Source: Trichoplax sp. H2
Taxonomy: Eukaryota > Placozoa > Uniplacotomia > Trichoplacea
Direction of reading: 5' to 3'
Assembly (NCBI GenBank): GCA_003344405.1
Contig: NOWV01000186.1
Coordinates: 62,001 to 126,000, forward strand
Length of the DNA: 64,000 nt
A program made the position numbers and the translations under genes. Under the pieces are notes generated by a model. The model had not been told where the DNA came from, searched no databases, and was given only the letters and a program-made list of their open reading frames with translations. The stretch's first letter is position 1. Each line of letters begins with the position of its first letter. Below, one piece after another: positions 10,575 to 22,659 of this stretch.

Positions 10575-13500
10575 ACTATTACAGCCTAATAACGATTTAT
10601 TTCTCTAGCGGGGAAAAAGAAACAAATAGTTTAAGGTCTACCTCAAAATAGACATTTAAATTGAGAATGTTAATTTTGATATTCAGCTAAATTAGCATGG
10701 AAAGTATACGATCGAGGTCTCACTTTAACATCGATACCCATACGTATACTTTATATTGTATAACATATACACTGTATAGTATATGTAGACTGTATTGTAT
10801 TATACTATACATCGTATACTCATACTGTGCCTTAATGTGCAGTGGATATCCTTTACAGAGACTTGTACACCATACGGATCTCTGTAATAATAATCTCTAT
10901 AATGGAGGATCTTGAATTCATTAATTTGGTACAATAGTAATGCAAATTGTTGTAAAAATAGCATGAAAAATGAACGATCACTCGTTGACCTCCTATTCCC
11001 AATAGCAAGCTGAATAACTATAAATACAGTAGCTGAGACAAGTAGGTTGATAATTCTTTTTGCACGCCATAGTGTAGTAGAGTACAGGCTCACGAAAGTA
11101 TAACACGATTACATAAAATTCCTACTGCAAATGCATTGAGCGATATTTACTTGGTAACTCTAACATAATCGGAAATACATGAGCTTATTTACGATCTAAA
11201 TCATATCATACTGTAGCATATAGGCTTATTTTACTCGACTCTACTGTATGTATTGCAGTCTGTAAACCATTATCTCTGTCATACTGCACTCTAGCTAATC
11301 AATGTTTACACATATACATATACAGTATATATATATATTTACTATATATATTTGATATCACGACCCCTGTGTTATTTTATTATGTCCCCATATAGGAGTG
11401 ATCGATTCCATTTAGGCATTGCTCAGTGTGGCGGAGGTAATGTTACCGAGAAACAATTCTATTCTTATAGAATAATGTAACGCAGAGATATAGTAATATA
11501 CATTAGACATAAATACTCAAATTTACCTTAATATTATATATGCCTGTGTAAGTGGATATGGAAACCTTACGACTAAAAAAGTAACAGTTTCAGATCTAGT
11601 TAATTTTAAAACAAGGAAAAATTATCAGATAGAAGATGTAAAGTAGACAGGTTATAAATAAGTTTATGAATGTCTCATGAAAAGCTCCAAAAGTTACATT
11701 AGCATTATACGTATATACGCATCGGTTGTCAAGTCATTACCGTGATAAGCGCAGCTATAACAGAAGAAAACCCTGTATTTTTTTCGATCATTTATGAACG
11801 AATAGATCAATAATGCGCAAAGGGAATAGTTGATAGCTGTAAGGGTGGTCATAGTTACTGCTAATCTACAAGAATTGTTACACTACGCTAAGTTTAATTC
11901 ATTAATTAATCGTTGATATCATCCTACTTTAATAGTAACTAGTTATAGGTGACAACAGATATTGTTAACCATTTACCAATGTTGATCAATAAATTGCATT
12001 ATATTAATTAAATATAGCCATCAAAAAGGAGGAAATGATATATCGAAACAGAGTATAGTTAATACATATAATAATTTATTTGAAATAAAATTAACAATGT
12101 GCTAGAACTTTCAGGGTAGATAACAATTATCAAATCGTATTCAATGCTTTTTTTTATTATATGGAACAGATAATGCAAAATGCCCTGATTTAAAAGTAAA
12201 ACATCATGACATAGATACTAGTCTATTACATTAACGGAAAGATTAATTTACAAGTATTGGTATTCCCAAAAGTGCATTGAGATACAAACTGGTTACTTGC
12301 ATAATCATGGCTGACCTCGATACAGTATCCTCTATAAAAATATTTGATCATTTAAGAATTTCTTATTAAAATCAATAGATCAGTGGGTGATTCGATGAAA
12401 GATGGGTACTGGACTACGAAATATACTACAGTATCGTATCATGTTATAAAACACAATAAATTCCGTTGGCTAAGCTAAATAACGAAGCCTAAATATTGTA
12501 GATAATATCAATAAACAGTTGAAATTTTAATCTATTATTACCACTATTATCTTGTTGAATATTTTATTCTTAGATCGCCAGATCTTAACTACCAATTATT
12601 ATTAATTTACGATATTAATTAGATAAAAATTAATGATAAAGGAGTCATATGTTGATAATATTTGACTAATTGTCGTACTCCAATGCATCGGCTAGGTAGT
12701 CATTCAATTAAGTAACTATAATATTAGCAATCTATCCTATAGAATATCAAAAATTTGGCTAGACATCTTGTAAAAGATGTACCATTCTTCGATTCCATTC
12801 TCTTATGCAAAAGTTGGACCGAACAGAATTATTACCAATATTGATGAATGAGCATATTCTAATACTTTTAATAACGAGATAAAAGATCAAATACCAACTT
12901 TTAACCTCCTTAACGATTACCGTGCAATGTAATTGAATGAAATCTAGCGAATGTAACTGCAGTAGCGAGCCAGTTTATGAGAGAAAACTTAGCAATATGA
13001 GTATACGCCTACCACAGCTTTTATTTATCATATTACAAGCATATTGTAGTCATTTGTAAGTGTACTTAAATTAACCTTCGTGCTACACTTTATCACTATT
13101 CACTACGAAACCTCCTAGCGTATCATAATTTCAACTATTAATTTCCAATATCTAAAAAATTCGCTATCAGCACTAACATTGATTAGCTTATTATTGATTG
13201 AATTGCTTTTAAAATGGAAAGATAACAGTCTAATATGATCCTGTTACGATCTTCTTTTTTGTAAGATTTTCTTATAACAAGATTAAAAGAGTCCACTAGA
13301 GCTTGAGTACTGAACTGAACTTTATTATAGATATAAGTACAGTTATAAGTGGGAAACAGTAGTAATAACGTTCTATAACGGCATACCATGAATAATAACG
13401 GGCACTTTATCACATCAATCAATAAGATAATAAGTTTATGATGAGCAACATAAGACAAAAACGTATTGTGCTAAAAGCTTTATTTAAGCCCTAATTTCAA

Positions 13501-14292
13501 TGATTACAGTTCCAAAATGAAAAACATGCGTCTGTATTTTAGTCATCAGACAAACATGCAGATTTTACGAATTATAACTACGAGTCCAACATAGTAAATC
13601 AATTGCGAAATTTCTACTTCGTAACAGATCCATCATCCCACTACTCTAGGCCAATTAAATTTATTACGGTAAGTTTAAACTATAACATACTATTGGCCAT
13701 AATACCATCGAAATAGCTTACTCGATCAGCAAGTGATAACGCGATATTATTAATCGTTAAAACATTTCTATCATCGTACAGATTACTATTATACACACAT
13801 ATACAGATATTAAGAACTGAATTTATTTATATCCACAACATTCCAACGGAAATTACTGTTATAGGTGAAATCATCCTAAAAATCTAATTTCTTTATGTCC
13901 ATGACGATTATCTAATTTATAAGGCGTAAATATTATACTGTACGCAACTAACTTTTATCTTGTGAGTTCATGCTTAACAACATAAACTAGTACTCAATCC
14001 TATTAATAGTTCAAAATTTAACGTTCGTTACTCTAGAGTTGAAAAATATGTAATTTTGACCTTAATTAATAATAAAACGCAGCTATCTTAAGGTAACAAG
14101 GCGGCCTTGGAGAACTAGAGATCAATGATGGTTGGAGTGTAACTTGAAGGGTTTATGCACACGATACCGTCACTATTCCAAGCTAATAGTGATGGTTATT
14201 AACGATAAATTACTAAATAGATGGCTAAAAATAAGTTAATATAGCTTTTAGCAATGCTTTATGAATAACCACTACCCGTCAAGAAATAATAA
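10575..14292. other. Intergenic region between the two dehydrogenase genes
   Basis: About 3.7 kb. The 5' flank of the first dehydrogenase (10.7-10.85 kb) is rich in TATAC/GTATA inverted words and in actgta/tacagt words. A short AT-dinucleotide tract lies near 11.33 kb. No coding exon, tRNA or transposon was recognised. Confidence 0.5.
11310..11355. repeat. TA-rich simple sequence
   Basis: A run dominated by alternating TA (acatatac, then tatatatatata, then actatatatat) forming a low-complexity microsatellite-like tract in intergenic DNA. Confidence 0.6.
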
Positions 14293-15177
14293 TTAATTAG
14301 GTTTGGTGAATAGACCTTGGGTAAAAGCATTAACGACTTCAACGGAAGATCTCCCTGTAACATCCACTAGTTTTCTGCTGCACAAATCGCTCATTCCCTC
14401 GCCAGTAATATAGCGTAGGGCAGGCTTTTCCTCGGTCATAGCTTTAACAATTTCATCAACAACTTCATCGACAGGTTGAAGTGTATCGCCAAAACTCTGC
14501 CAAACTTTCCCTAAGTCTTCATGTAACTTCCGTGTTAAATCATCTAATTTAGCTTCTTTAACTCCATATTTTTCTGGAAGTAATTTTTCAGCTTTCATTG
14601 GCATGTCAGTAGCTACAAGACCGGGCGCTATTAACGATACGTGTACGTTATAAGGTTGTAATTCAACAGCCAGCGATAGAGCCATTCCTTCTAAAGCAAA
14701 TTTAGACGCACAGTACATAGTATCATAGGGAATAGCGACAACTCCATCAATACTGCTAATATTGATTATCCTTCCAGATCGCTGTCTTTTCATATGTGGC
14801 AAGACAGATCGAGTTAAGACAAAGGATCCCATAAAATTCACGTTCATGATATTTCTCCAAACGTCCATACTTATTGCTTCTATTGGTGCACAGACACAAA
14901 TACCGGCATTATTGACTAAGATATCAATCCTACCTTCTGAATTGACTATTTCTTCGACCGTAGTATGGATGTCGTCGTCTATCGTTACATCCATTCGTTT
15001 AATGAAGATCGTCTTTTGTAACGCTTGGCCTACTTCTTGAACTAATTGATCTTTCTTACTTAAATCTCGCATGGTAGCGTAAACCTTATACTTTTGATCT
15101 TGATCAAGAGCTAATCTTACAGCTAGGGCTAAGCCTATGCCGGAATTGCAACCTGTAATCAGTACTATCTGAGTCAT
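14293..15177 (-). CDS. Short-chain dehydrogenase/reductase, RDH8/HSD17B1-like
   Basis: Classical SDR oxidoreductase of 294 residues, paralogous to the gene at 9.7 kb with nearly identical spacing of motifs. TGCNSGIG is at residues 8-15, an Arg at residue 37 is consistent with NADP(H) preference, NNAG is at 89-92, Asn114, the Ser pair at 141-142, and YCASK with Tyr155 and Lys159. All catalytic residues are present, so it should be active. The N-terminal signature is that of retinol dehydrogenase 8 / HSD17B1 enzymes, which act on retinoids or steroids; the actual substrate cannot be read from sequence. Intronless. Its 5' flank faces the protease cluster, leaving a divergent 1.6-kb promoter region. 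No obvious membrane anchor or peroxisomal tail. Confidence 0.92.
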   Translation of the reverse strand: MTQIVLITGCNSGIGLALAVRLALDQDQKYKVYATMRDLSKKDQLVQEVGQALQKTIFIKRMDVTIDDDIHTTVEEIVNSEGRIDILVNNAGICVCAPIEAISMDVWRNIMNVNFMGSFVLTRSVLPHMKRQRSGRIINISSIDGVVAIPYDTMYCASKFALEGMALSLAVELQPYNVHVSLIAPGLVATDMPMKAEKLLPEKYGVKEAKLDDLTRKLHEDLGKVWQSFGDTLQPVDEVVDEIVKAMTEEKPALRYITGEGMSDLCSRKLVDVTGRSSVEVVNAFTQGLFTKPN

Positions 15178-16770
15178 TTTATGCGTCGTTGTTGTTTCAA
15201 CTAGCTAAGCTGAATGTTGACCTGCTGTCGAAAGGCTAACCAATTGGTGTACAAATGATCCTTTTATTTGTAAGATAATTAGAACGAATGTGTAACACCT
15301 TTTATATATTTCTTACTCTTATACTGTATAACAGTATATCTAAGCTATTTTCTATAAACATATTGACATTATACGAGGCTAGTGCGAATAGTGCCAAAAT
15401 CAATAAAATCATGCGCAGTATTTCTAGTATCTTGATTTAAGTCAATAACAACTAAAAATAGAAATGGATCCGCTATTCTTCTGCTCCCTTGATCAGACAC
15501 TTTTATATTATTTGATATGTAAATTAATTAATTAACCCATGATGACTAGAGAAATATTATGTTAATATGCTACGAATAACGGCGTGATTACCCATAATCA
15601 TGTGGTCAGGTTATCTAATAGTGAAAATTCTCGCTTTATTAGCATGCAAGCATAGCAAATAGTGATGAATTTTGAACACGAATAGCATCAAGTAATGATG
15701 TGAGACTGAACTAATATCAGTTATAATATAGCTAATCATGCTAATATCCAGGATAACATCAATAGATCAGGAGAGTATCTTTAGTCATGGTCACTTTCTT
15801 TTTGAGCTCTACAGTATCTTTACCGTGCAGAAGAGAAGGTCATTTTCTACTTTACAAGATATACTTGTATAGTAGATTATACAGTAAAATGTAGGGCATT
15901 TTCCATCCCTCTTCTACTGTACTAGACAGCAGCTTTCCATCTTGCAAACAAGTTGAAACAACGCTATTTCAATAACGACCCGTTGTTTTCTTATTCGATA
16001 TTTTGATGACAACGTAACATATTTACTTTAGTTGAGTGCAACAGATACATAATCATAGACTACTGCAAGAAGAGCTGGACTGATCAGTGATCACTCTTGG
16101 ATGGACAGATCTTTTCCAGCCTCATGTCGTCAAAATACGATGGCGAACACTTTGGGTGAAAGTCACCGTTGAAATTTCGTGTACAGCCACTTCGTTATGG
16201 CAGTAGTTTAGGTTGCAGACGGTCAATTTTAAATTGACTGATGTTTTCTAAATGAAGTAATATTACATTGAATCGTATTATCTGTTACTCAGTTCTGCTT
16301 GGAAACAGTCATATAAGATCGTCGACGTTCTTTAATTTAGTACCAGCGATTTCGAAAACAGACACAGAAGATTCATACCAAGTAGCCATTTTTCACTACT
16401 GTCTTGATGGCCTTCCTTTGCTGAGGTCAGAAAAGTCCGTCTGTCTGCAACACAGTACAATATCTACAGTACTGTCCAGTGTACACTGTGCATTGTACAC
16501 TGTACGGTAGGCTGGAAGCCCATGAGGACAAGGTCCGATCGCTGTCCGTCCACAGGCTCACGCAAAACTCACGTGATATTTTCATAGCCCGCGATATCAA
16601 ATGGTAGTGGACCATACAGTACAACATTGTCTATACTCTACCCTGCAATACTGTAGCTGTATCGTGGCGTCTACAGCTGGTGCAAGGGACGGATGGAAGC
16701 CTTGACTATAAAACCGAACAAGGGCAAAAATCTTTCATCATACTGTACGTCGTCAACAAATTGGCCAAGA
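15178..16770. promoter_or_regulatory. Divergent intergenic region with palindromic words
   Basis: 1.6 kb separating the minus-strand dehydrogenase from the plus-strand protease, so it must hold both promoters. It contains an imperfect hairpin (15.83-15.92 kb) and dense tacagta/tactgta-type words, notably at 16.45-16.51 kb where cagtgtacactg and gtacactgtac form nested palindromes. Assignment as regulatory is inferred from position only. Confidence 0.35.
15825..15921. repeat. Imperfect long hairpin (about 97 bp)
   Basis: Nested inverted repeat. The core tacaag-atata-cttgta is flanked by ctac/gtag, then cattttc/aaaatg, then an outer arm gtgcagaagag pairing imperfectly with ctcttctactgtac. It could be a small foldback element or a cruciform-prone promoter element. 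No flanking target-site duplication was confirmed. Confidence 0.5.
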
Positions 16771-18508
16771 ATGATGAAAGCGAGTTTGCTAATTTTGCTC
16801 TTCGTCAGCGTTGAACTTCTTGCCGCTTTGCCGGCCAGTAATGGTGGCCCCAAATGGGCATCAAGCTATTCCGTGCAAGGGACACTCTACTTGCCTTACG
16901 CTAAAATAGTCGAACCATTTAAAGCTTATTTTTCAGCGAATAAGAGCAGAATCGAATATTATAATGGCATGGATATCGTTCTCCAACGGAGCGATATGAT
17001 GGCTCATGGTGCCAAATACGAATTAGTACCTGAAACTACCGAGAAATTCACCAATGTCCGCCAATGCTTTAGCATTAAAGGTAGCAAAGCTGCTCCAGTA
17101 ACACCACAAGCCATCTTACCAGATTTAAGCAAATTTAGCAAGACTGGCACCAAAACCTACAACAAAATCAAATGCGATGTCTGGACCTACAAAAATAAGC
17201 AAATGGGCCGTGTTAACACCTATACTATGTATGTAACCCAAGGTTCCAAGCAATCGCCAGTCCATTATATCATGGAAGGCTACGATTCCTTGCTAGGATC
17301 TCATTATGATGAGTACAAATTAGATTATAAGAATTATAAAGCTGGAAAAATAGCCGACAACATGTTTGATCCACCTAAAAAAATGAAATGCCATGGTTTC
17401 CCTGGACCTGGCTTGGAAGCCGATATGATTTCTTCACCCATGCAACAATTTATTGATCATGAAGCTGAAGATACTGTACCTCGCATCTTTCATCATTTTG
17501 CTAGTAAACATCAAAAAAATTATAAAGATGAAAGAGAAAGAAGATTCCGAGAAAATACCTTTAGGCAAAATCTACGCTTTATTCATTCTACCAATCGTCA
17601 ACGACTTGGTTTTACTGTCAAAGTCAATCATTTAGCTGATTTAACCGATAACGAGATTAAAGTCATGAACGGCAGGAAAACGAGCTTGAAGAAAAGTAAA
17701 ACTTACCAAATGCCATTTAATCTAACTGGATTAGAGAGGTATGTTGCTCCAACCATCGACTGGAGGAAATTGGGTGCTGTCACACCGGTCAAGGATCAAG
17801 GTGTTTGTGGCTCGTGCTGGTCTTTTGGTACTACTGGCACCATCGAAGGTTCTCTCTACTTGAAATCCGGTAAATTAGTCAGCTTATCCCAACAAAATAT
17901 GATTGATTGCACATGGGGCTTTGGCAACAACGGATGTGATGGTGGTGAAGAATTTAGGGCTTTCGAATGGATCGCCAAACATGGTGGTATCGCCACTGAA
18001 AAAAGCTATGGCCAATACCTTGCTCAAGATGGCAAATGTAAATTGAACAAGACTAAAATTGGTGCTAAAATCCGTGGTTGGGTACAAGTACCACATGGTA
18101 ATCAATCCGCTTTAAAATTAGCTGTATCTGCTGTCGGACCTGTTGCTGTAGGCATGGATGCTGCTTTAAAGTCTTTCTCTTTCTACTCATCTGGTATTTA
18201 CTACGATAAACAATGTGGTAATAAGGAACAAGATTTAGATCATGCTGTTTTAGCTGTTGGCTACGGTAATGAAAATGGCCAAGATTATTGGATTATCAAA
18301 AATTCTTGGTCTACTCATTGGTAAGTCATTATTAACGCAACAGAGATCATTAACAGTTGAAATAGAAACTCTAATTGTATATCAATTGCCTATGATTAAA
18401 ACATAATTATCTTTGTTTAATAGGGGAGACGACGGATACGTTAAACTATCCATGAAAAATAACAATTGTGGTATCGCGACCGATGCTTCTTTCGTCAACA
18501 TCATGTAG
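16771..18508 (+). CDS. 26/29-kDa-type cysteine protease (cathepsin L fold), two exons
   Basis: Secreted or lysosomal papain-family (C1A) protease of the insect 26/29-kDa proteinase / CFAD-like group, 544 residues. Order: hydrophobic signal peptide (MMKASLLILLFVSVELLAAL), N-terminal 26-kDa-like domain (GTLYLPYAKIVEPF, YYNGMD), a propeptide with the E...R...F..N...I...N pattern and VNHLADLTDNE, then the protease domain. Catalytic residues: Cys349 in CGSCW, His491 in LDHAV, Asn511 in KNSWS. The frame is open upstream to an ATG at 16693, but the ATG at 16771 starts the signal peptide, so I chose it. Exon 1 ends at 18320 (donor gtaagt). Exon 2 is 18424-18508 and completes the conserved WGDDGY...CGIAT end. 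First of three tandem paralogues and the only one with an intron. All active-site residues are intact. Confidence 0.93.
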
Positions 18509-20919
18509 TTGGACAAGCTTTCACTAGCTTTAGACTGTAATTGGCAGTATTTTGTAAATGATCTCTTTGAAAGTTTTAATTCTATCTGATAACCATAGAT
18601 AGCCTATGCATCGTGTATAATTGTTCGTCATGGTATTTATGCACTTCTTGGCTGATATATTTTTTTTAACTCGTTTATTCACTTGATGATATAGAAAGAT
18701 CTCAAGTCGTTGTCCATGTGATGATACCCTATTACTGATTAATCTATTATGTGATTGCTCTTTTTAATTAGTTAATCTCATAATTGATCATTCTATTCTC
18801 GCAAACTATTGCGATAAAGTATCACTCAACAGATACAAATATTGTACTTAAAAGAATTAGATGTCTATGTGCAAAGTCCGATTCTAGTTAAACTATTCTA
18901 GAAATAAAATGAGAGTAGATTCATAAATAGACATTTTTACGTCTGGTTCTTGATGACGCTATTTATTGAGTATTGGCTCAATGGTAAAAGTTATTAATAT
19001 ATTACGGTAGAGGAGACTATTTGTGATAGTTGGTGAAATAAGGTATAAATGATAGAAGATTCGTCAAGATAAATCTCAGCGCACGTCTAGTCTGGATGAC
19101 TACCTTGAATATTGAGTTAGTGGCTATGATTGTTCATCTACAGTACTACGATACAGGAGGTTACGCATAGTTTTTGGGAAATACTATATAAATGATAGTG
19201 GTTTCGAGAAGATAAATCCCAGAGATATATAAGCATATGCAATACAAACGTATCTATATATATATAGCATATACAGTACATATGGATATGTTGTTATGTG
19301 TTGCTATATTATGTAACAAGTCCTGAGCATGGGGCCAGTGTAAGGAGACTACAATAATTCGTCTTGTAATGAATTATTATAGAAATAATAATGGATACAT
19401 AAATATGAATCTTTATGTCTAGTCTTTATTAAAATCGAGGAGACTAATATCGGCCTTTGCAAAACATTGCATACTACTAAACATCACATATGCGTAGACA
19501 AACACGGAGTACAGTAGATTTCTTTGATGTGACAGATTCTAGTAAAATCTACTATGCAGTCAATAAGCAATGACGAGAATGATCAATATTGTTAATTTCA
19601 TGCGATTCCATCTAAATGGATTAATTACCGGTTCATAAAAAGTAAAACTGAAAGCAAAGATCTCATCAATGTTAATAAATATACTCACAATTGAACTAAG
19701 CCTAAAGAGGCGAAGCATAAGGAAAATTTGCAAGGTGATTTTATACGGTATATTTCTATTGGTACATTCGAGGAGCATGAATAAGCACTCATCGTACAAA
19801 GCAATCTGAACACCATTCTTAGCAAATAAAGATTCACGGATAGCAATGTAACAAATTCTCCATTTTTAAAGCTAAATTCTTGCAATCCTCTATTGTACTC
19901 ACTATTACTAATTTACTATTAGTGAATAACAAGAAAAAATTGAGATAAATGAACCCCTTCGCATCAATATTTGGGTGTTTCCACCTACGGCAATACACAG
20001 AAATTCTGGCTAAAAAAATAGTAATAATTTGGCACTTTCCTGTCTTCTATCAGCAGCTAACGTAATAAATTTACCTTCATATATCATTTATTTTCCACTT
20101 ACTATTATAATTATCGATTGACTCCTAGTTGAGTAATCAACTAGATAAATTGGTTACCCTATACTAGAAATAGGTTTAACGGCTAGACGATAGAAACAAT
20201 TTCCTGGTTGATGAGCGACATTTTTTACTGCTAATCATACTGTAAATAGCTAACATCGTAAGGAAAAATTCTTCCATGACAATATTATAGGACACTTTTG
20301 TATTAGTTTAACTCCAGATCTTCGATGGGACCGTTAAGTGGATTAGCATTACAGAGAATAGGTGTTATTGCAAGTCCTTAAAATATATTAATCAAGAAGA
20401 AACAATGGATATTATTTCATCATGTGATACACTCCACTATAAGCGTCCATTAAACTTATGCTCATTCCTGGGGAAAATTCGAGCATTATTGGACATACAG
20501 TAGAATACAACCGAAAATTTTCTAATCCTGTTATGTTTTATTGCGAATCTCTAATAGTCATACTCCAATGGTAATTATTAATATAGCAATTGTTCATTTT
20601 TAGCAACTCCTTCTATTCCTTAATCTTTTGTTCATAATAGTTTCTTGGTCTTTCCATTTGCAATCTTCTTCTAACATGTGGAGTAACGTAAATGGGACAC
20701 TAGATCGCAAGGCCCAAGAATTCCATCGACACCAAATTAAAAGTACCCTCAAATAATCAGTTCCTTTTCTACCTATTTGGACTGACGATCAAATAGTCGT
20801 TGTCGTCTATTAATCTTGTTTGATTATTCCAGCTTGCGTCTATACCTTGTAATTTAAGATCCAGAAAAAAACTCCCATTTTAGACTAATCAAACTAGTAA
20901 TTAATCACGGTAAGCAGCC
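18509..20919. other. Intergenic region between protease genes 1 and 2
   Basis: 2.4 kb with no credible exon. It contains two pairs of diverged repeats (18.9-19.45 kb, listed separately) and a short TA-rich tract near 19.26 kb. Open frames on the minus strand near 19.6-19.9 kb are hydrophobic or low complexity and lack support. Confidence 0.45.
18898..19445. repeat. Diverged interspersed direct repeats
   Basis: The word series gaaataaaatgag...cataaatagacatttttacgtctgg (from ~18900) reappears as gaaataataatgg...cataaatatgaatctttatgtctag (from ~19382). A second series, ggtataaatgatag then agataaatctcag (~19040-19080), reappears as actatataaatgatag then agataaatcccag (~19182-19221). Confidence 0.5.
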
Positions 20920-22659
20920 ATGAAATCAACTTGTCATTTTATAGCTACGTTTCATGGAATCATTTGGGTTTTCTCTTTTCTGTTAATGCAACCAATTACT
21001 TGTAAAACAATGACAGTTTTACCTCAGAATCCTCTAGAATATCGGGTTAAAGGTAAAATTCGATTACCTTACGCAAATGTAGTCGAACCTTTTGAAGCAT
21101 GGTATTCTGCTACCTTGGGCAAGAGTCTAATTAGCTATTTTTCTGGGATGGATACTATTTTCAATTTTTATCAACCTCAAAGTCATGGAGTAATTTGGGA
21201 AATCTGTCCTATACCTCGATCTGATGGCATTATCAAACAAACTTGTCTTGGACGTCGAGGAACGCGATTAAAACCGATTCGAGCTCAGCCATTTATTCCT
21301 AATTTTCAACAATTTCATCTAGAGAAACAAAACATATATTATCGTCATACCTTTTGCGATAAATGGACATGGAATAAAACGATATTGCATAAAATTAATC
21401 GCTACACCTTCTATACTAAACATGCAACTTCTATTCCGATTCAATTGATCATGTTCGGCTATAATAACTTATTTCATAATCATTACGATCATTATATCAT
21501 CGATTATGAAGAATACGAAGGTTATCAACCGCATCAACTTCGTGATGAAAAGATATTTCAATTGCCCAATAATATACCATGTCGACTACTATCTAGTAAA
21601 AGACTTTATGATCATCATTACCAACAGCAAAGACTAATTAATTCCATGCAATCGCTTATCCCAGCTGAACAAACCATTGATGATCCAGTTGATTCTTTAT
21701 TTCATCAATTTACCCATCAGTATAATAAAACCTATCGATATAGAGATCATCATCAACACGCCAAAAGACAAAATTATTTTCGCCAACATTTACGTTTTAT
21801 TCAATCAACAAATAGGAAAGGGTTAAAGTATCAACTAAAATTAAATCACTTTGCTGATAGATCGGATAAAGAACTTTGGAATTTTACACAACGTCATTTT
21901 AAATTAAATTACGGCAAATTAGAACATGATGTTAAGAATTTTATTACTCGATATAAACTGCCTTTCGCATTGGATTTAAATCAAAGTATAGCAGATCATT
22001 TGGATTGGAGAGATAGAGGCGCTATATCGAAGATAAGAGACCAAGGCATGTGTAGTTCTTGTTGGGCGCTATCAACTACTCAAGCAATCGAAAGTGCTTT
22101 ATATATCCAAACTGGTGAGAAAGTAGAACTATCATCTCAAAGTTTAGTAGATTGTAGTTGGCCATTTGGTAATCAAGGCTGTTCTGGTGGATTTATTAGT
22201 CATACTTTAGCCTGGATTATTAAGCAAAGAGGTATTCCAACCAAATCCAGTTATGGACAATACCTAGGTCGAAATGGTTACTGTCATCATCATGATCTAA
22301 CTACAGGAGCTAAATTGAAAGGTTATTCTCAAATTCCTCAAGGGAATATGAAAGCATTAAAAGTGGCCTTAGCTAAAGTTGGACCTGTTACTGTAAGTAT
22401 CAATACAAGCCCGAAAAGTTTCTTATTCTACTCATCTGGAGTATTTTATAACGATCAATGCCTTGGAGATTATGCACACCTTGATCATAATGTTCTAGCA
22501 ATTGGTTATGGCCGACAACATGATCAAGATTACATTTTAATTAAGAATTCATGGTCTGCCTATTGGGGGGATCATGGTTATATTAAAATATCAACAAGAA
22601 ATAATAACTGTGGGCTAGCAACAAATGCTTATTATCCAATATTGGCATTAAACAACTGA
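20920..22659 (+). CDS. 26/29-kDa-type cysteine protease paralogue, intronless
   Basis: C1A cysteine protease of 579 residues with the same architecture as its neighbours: N-terminal hydrophobic signal, 26-kDa-like domain (GKIRLPYANVVEPFEAWY), propeptide with the ERFNIN-like spacing and LNHFADRSDKE, and a papain-like domain beginning near DWRDRGAIS. The oxyanion Gln is residue 375. Catalytic Cys381 lies in CSSCWAL, where most family members have CGSCWAF. His523 is in LDHNV and Asn543 in KNSWS. The C-terminal GDHGY...CGLAT block is present without the intron found in the first copy. Start chosen at the ATG immediately before the signal sequence. Same strand as the flanking paralogues, 2.4 kb from the first. 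Predicted active. Many His residues occur in the 26-kDa-like domain and linker. Confidence 0.92.
   Translation: MKSTCHFIATFHGIIWVFSFLLMQPITCKTMTVLPQNPLEYRVKGKIRLPYANVVEPFEAWYSATLGKSLISYFSGMDTIFNFYQPQSHGVIWEICPIPRSDGIIKQTCLGRRGTRLKPIRAQPFIPNFQQFHLEKQNIYYRHTFCDKWTWNKTILHKINRYTFYTKHATSIPIQLIMFGYNNLFHNHYDHYIIDYEEYEGYQPHQLRDEKIFQLPNNIPCRLLSSKRLYDHHYQQQRLINSMQSLIPAEQTIDDPVDSLFHQFTHQYNKTYRYRDHHQHAKRQNYFRQHLRFIQSTNRKGLKYQLKLNHFADRSDKELWNFTQRHFKLNYGKLEHDVKNFITRYKLPFALDLNQSIADHLDWRDRGAISKIRDQGMCSSCWALSTTQAIESALYIQTGEKVELSSQSLVDCSWPFGNQGCSGGFISHTLAWIIKQRGIPTKSSYGQYLGRNGYCHHHDLTTGAKLKGYSQIPQGNMKALKVALAKVGPVTVSINTSPKSFLFYSSGVFYNDQCLGDYAHLDHNVLAIGYGRQHDQDYILIKNSWSAYWGDHGYIKISTRNNNCGLATNAYYPILALNN

Noticed and set aside
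14090-14130. Resemblance of atcttaaggtaacaagg to a conserved large-subunit rRNA segment
   Set aside because: Only about a dozen bases agree and the flanks do not continue the rRNA sequence; treated as chance.
16693-16770. Upstream ATG extending the first protease by 26 residues
   Set aside because: The extension is not conserved and would bury the signal peptide; the ATG at 16771 directly precedes it.
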